The notes beneath the pieces were generated by a model that searched no databases, was not told where the DNA came from, and worked only from the letters and a program-made list of their open reading frames with translations. DNA of 64,000 bases. Source: CAUPWF01 sp964369775. Its GTDB lineage: Bacteria > Bacillota > Clostridia > Lachnospirales > Lachnospiraceae. The DNA is taken from the NCBI GenBank assembly GCA_964369775.1, contig CAYJHQ010000001.1, positions 124,001 through 188,000 on the forward strand. The letters run 5' to 3'. This document shows, piece after piece, positions 61,960 through 64,000 of the stretch. The position numbers were made by a program, and so were the translations under genes. The number at the start of each line of letters is the position of its first letter. Within the stretch, counting starts at the first letter, position 1.

Positions 61960-64000
61960 TTATGAATTGCTCTTCAAATTGTCTACATACCCGCAAGTCT
62001 CATTAGCGCAGACAATCTTATTTCCTTTTTCTAACATGTAACTGGAACATTTTGGACATTTTTTCTCACTTGGTTTTTGCCATGATATGAATTCACAATT
62101 ACTTCCTTCTTCACAGCCGTAATATTTTCTACCTTTTTTTGTTTTCCGCAGTACGACTTCTTTTCCACAAAGAGGACAAGCAACTCCAACCTTTTCTAGA
62201 TGTGGCTTCGTATTTCTGCATTCTGGAAATCCTGGACACGCCAAGAATTTCCCATGTGGTCCATATTTAACTACCATATTTCTACCACATTCTTCACAGA
62301 TTACATCTGTCACCTCATCTTCTATTGTTATGCTTTCTAGCTCTTCTTCCGCAACCTTTACCGCTTCATCCAAGTCTGGATAGAAGTTTCGAATCACATC
62401 TTTCCACTCAACACTTCCTTCTTCAACCTTATCTAACAGCCCTTCCATAGTAGCTGTAAAATTCACATCTACGATAGATGGGAAAGATTGAATCATGATT
62501 CCATTAACAACTTCACCAATTTCAGTCAAATATAAATTTTTATTCTCTTTTGCAATATAACGTCTAGCTATAATTGTTGAAATTGTTGGTGCATAAGTAC
62601 TTGGTCTACCAATCCCTAACTCCTCTAATGCTTTTACAAGTGATGCTTCTGTAAAATGAGCTGGTGGTTGAGTAAAGTGCTGTTCTGATTGCAATTCCTC
62701 TTTTGTAAGCACTGAATTTTCATCTAAATTTTTCAACATTAGATTAGTCTCTTGCTTTTCTTCACCTGATTCAATATACGCCATACGAAATCCTTCAAAT
62801 ACTACCTTAGAAGTCGATACATTGAAAATATATGAGTTCGCCGCAATTTTTACTGTTGTAGACTCGTACATCGCAGCTTTCATCTGGCTCGCTACAAATC
62901 TTTTCCAAATTAATTGATATAATCTAAACTGTTCTCTGCTTAAAGATTCTTTTAAAGAAGCTGGAGTCTTAGTAACATCCGTTGGTCTAATCGCCTCATG
63001 AGCATCTTGAATTTTTTTCGAATCAGCTTTTTTCTCTGCTTTTTCTTGTGTGAACTCTTGTCCATACACTTTCGTTATATACTCTAGCGCACTTTGTTCT
63101 GCGCCTTCTGATATTCTGGTAGAATCTGTACGCAGATACGTGATTAAACCTACCGTTCCACTTCCCTTTATCTCAATTCCTTCATAGAGTTGCTGTGCAA
63201 TTCTCATTGTCTTAGATGTCGCAAAATTTAAAGCATTTGCCGCTTCTTGTTGCAATGTACTAGTTGTAAACGGCAATGGTGATTTCTTGCTTCTGTTACT
63301 CTTTTTTACATCAGCCACTATGAACTTCGCATCTTTTATTTCATCCACAATACCATCTAATTGCTCTTTAGAAGAAATCTTCATTTTTTTGTCACTTCCA
63401 TAAAACTTAGCAACTATAGGTTTCTTCTCACCTTTTACAGCTAACTTCGCATCCAGTGTCCAATATTCTTCTGGAATAAATTCACTGATCAACTGCTCTC
63501 TATCTGCTATAATGCGAAGTGCTACAGATTGAACTCTTCCTGCACTTAATCCTCTTTTAACTTTTTTCCAAAGTAGGGGACTTATTCTATATCCCATTAT
63601 TCTGTCCAATGCACGGCGTGCTTGCTGTGCATCTACCAAATCCATGTTAATTTCTCTCGCATTTTTTATTGACTCTTTTACAGCTTCTTTTGTAATCTCA
63701 TTGAATGTAATCCGATATACTTTTTTCCCTTCTAATTTTAGCGCTTTCAACAAATGCCAAGAGATCGCTTCTCCTTCTCTATCGGGGTCAGTCGCTAAAT
63801 AGACTTTATCTGCTTTTTTTACTTCCTTTCGCAAATTAGCGAGTATATCACCTTTTCCTCTAATTGTGATGTATTTTGGTTCAAAATCATTTTCTACATC
63901 AATGCCTAATTGACTTTTAGGCAAGTCCCTTACATGTCCATTAGATGCTGCAATCACATAACTGCTCCCTAAAAACTTTTTAATCGTTTTCACCTTAGCA
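61960..64000 (-). CDS. topA: DNA topoisomerase I, N-terminus outside the window
   Basis: The readable part is 679 residues, starting inside the conserved AKVKTIKKFLG segment; about ten N-terminal residues with the first Toprim Glu lie past the right edge. DPDREGEAISWHLLKAL completes the Toprim site and the catalytic Tyr is in LITYLRTDSTRIS. Three C-terminal zinc-ribbon units follow (CEECGRNM...CPGFPEC, CPLCGKEV and CPKCSSYM...CANETC). It relaxes negative supercoils. Codons upstream of the apparent GTG at 63993 keep the frame open to the edge, so it is truncated only by the window. Confidence 0.95.
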   Translation of the reverse strand, partial: AKVKTIKKFLGSSYVIAASNGHVRDLPKSQLGIDVENDFEPKYITIRGKGDILANLRKEVKKADKVYLATDPDREGEAISWHLLKALKLEGKKVYRITFNEITKEAVKESIKNAREINMDLVDAQQARRALDRIMGYRISPLLWKKVKRGLSAGRVQSVALRIIADREQLISEFIPEEYWTLDAKLAVKGEKKPIVAKFYGSDKKMKISSKEQLDGIVDEIKDAKFIVADVKKSNRSKKSPLPFTTSTLQQEAANALNFATSKTMRIAQQLYEGIEIKGSGTVGLITYLRTDSTRISEGAEQSALEYITKVYGQEFTQEKAEKKADSKKIQDAHEAIRPTDVTKTPASLKESLSREQFRLYQLIWKRFVASQMKAAMYESTTVKIAANSYIFNVSTSKVVFEGFRMAYIESGEEKQETNLMLKNLDENSVLTKEELQSEQHFTQPPAHFTEASLVKALEELGIGRPSTYAPTISTIIARRYIAKENKNLYLTEIGEVVNGIMIQSFPSIVDVNFTATMEGLLDKVEEGSVEWKDVIRNFYPDLDEAVKVAEEELESITIEDEVTDVICEECGRNMVVKYGPHGKFLACPGFPECRNTKPHLEKVGVACPLCGKEVVLRKTKKGRKYYGCEEGSNCEFISWQKPSEKKCPKCSSYMLEKGNKIVCANETCGYVDNLKSNS

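Noticed and set aside
1..64000. tRNA, rRNA, CRISPR, insertion sequences, prophage
   Set aside because: None was seen on reading both strands; the window is a core chromosomal region. A covariance scan would be needed to exclude small RNAs.

Overview
The window looks like a chromosomal core segment of a low-GC, Gram-positive clostridium, most likely a member of the Lachnospiraceae. Evidence: AT-rich DNA, strong AGGAGG-type ribosome binding sites, a CodY regulator, a CIRCE-controlled groESL operon, a ZTP riboswitch, and several families I recall mainly from Lachnospiraceae annotation (DUF5716, DUF5717, DUF4860, DUF6106, a PurH split into separate proteins). I see no rRNA, tRNA, CRISPR array, insertion sequence, prophage or plasmid function. 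Genes are tightly packed and no gene-free stretch exceeds about 300 bases. Family names come from reading the proteins, not from a search.

Layout, left to right. 1-9.2 kb: start of a glycogen debranching enzyme (cut by the edge), a DUF1292 protein, a UvrD-like helicase, gltX, a two-part ThrE-type exporter, and a purine operon purC-purF-purB. 9.2-14.6 kb: a three-gene operon encoding a 1098-residue DUF5717 protein, a degenerate Hsp70-like DUF5716 protein and a TPR protein, which I consider the best candidate for an undescribed system. 14.6-30 kb: a HisC/CobD-like aminotransferase, carAB behind a leader with an attenuator-like terminator, a sodium:solute symporter, mgsA, a left-handed beta-helix protein, topB, galM, ppk1, asd and argH. 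31-32.7 kb: a NitT/TauT-type ABC ATPase and permease without a binding protein.

32.7-43.3 kb is the conserved translation and secretion block read on the minus strand (ylxM-ffh-rpsP-khpA-rimM-trmD, rplS, a signal-peptidase-like gene, rbgA, lepB, rnhB, yraN, pgeF, mscS). A diguanylate cyclase gene with its own promoter sits between trmD and rplS. One of the two signal peptidase genes lacks both catalytic residues, and yraN appears to start at ATA.

43.3-51.7 kb: an intracellular-type subtilase, a repeated Cys/Gly-rich small protein, a 42-residue protein, two overlapping unknown genes, purO-purH under a ZTP riboswitch, a thioesterase, a TruA homologue with Glu at the catalytic Asp position, an ABC-F protein and a transglutaminase-like lipoprotein. 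51.8-55.7 kb: a six-gene type IV pilus-like cluster with PilC and PilT homologues and four atypical pilin-like proteins, but no PilB or PilD. 55.7-64 kb: an amidase, guaB, a DUF6106 protein, groESL, an unknown gene, codY and topA (N-terminus cut by the edge).

How the parts fit: six de novo purine or IMP-using enzymes (PurC, PurF, PurB, PurH, PurO, GuaB) are spread over three loci, one of them controlled by the AICAR-derived signal ZTP. CarAB and ArgH serve pyrimidine and arginine synthesis, and CodY is a global GTP/branched-chain amino acid sensor that could link these pathways to nutrient state. The 33-43 kb block couples SRP targeting, ribosome maturation and signal peptide processing.
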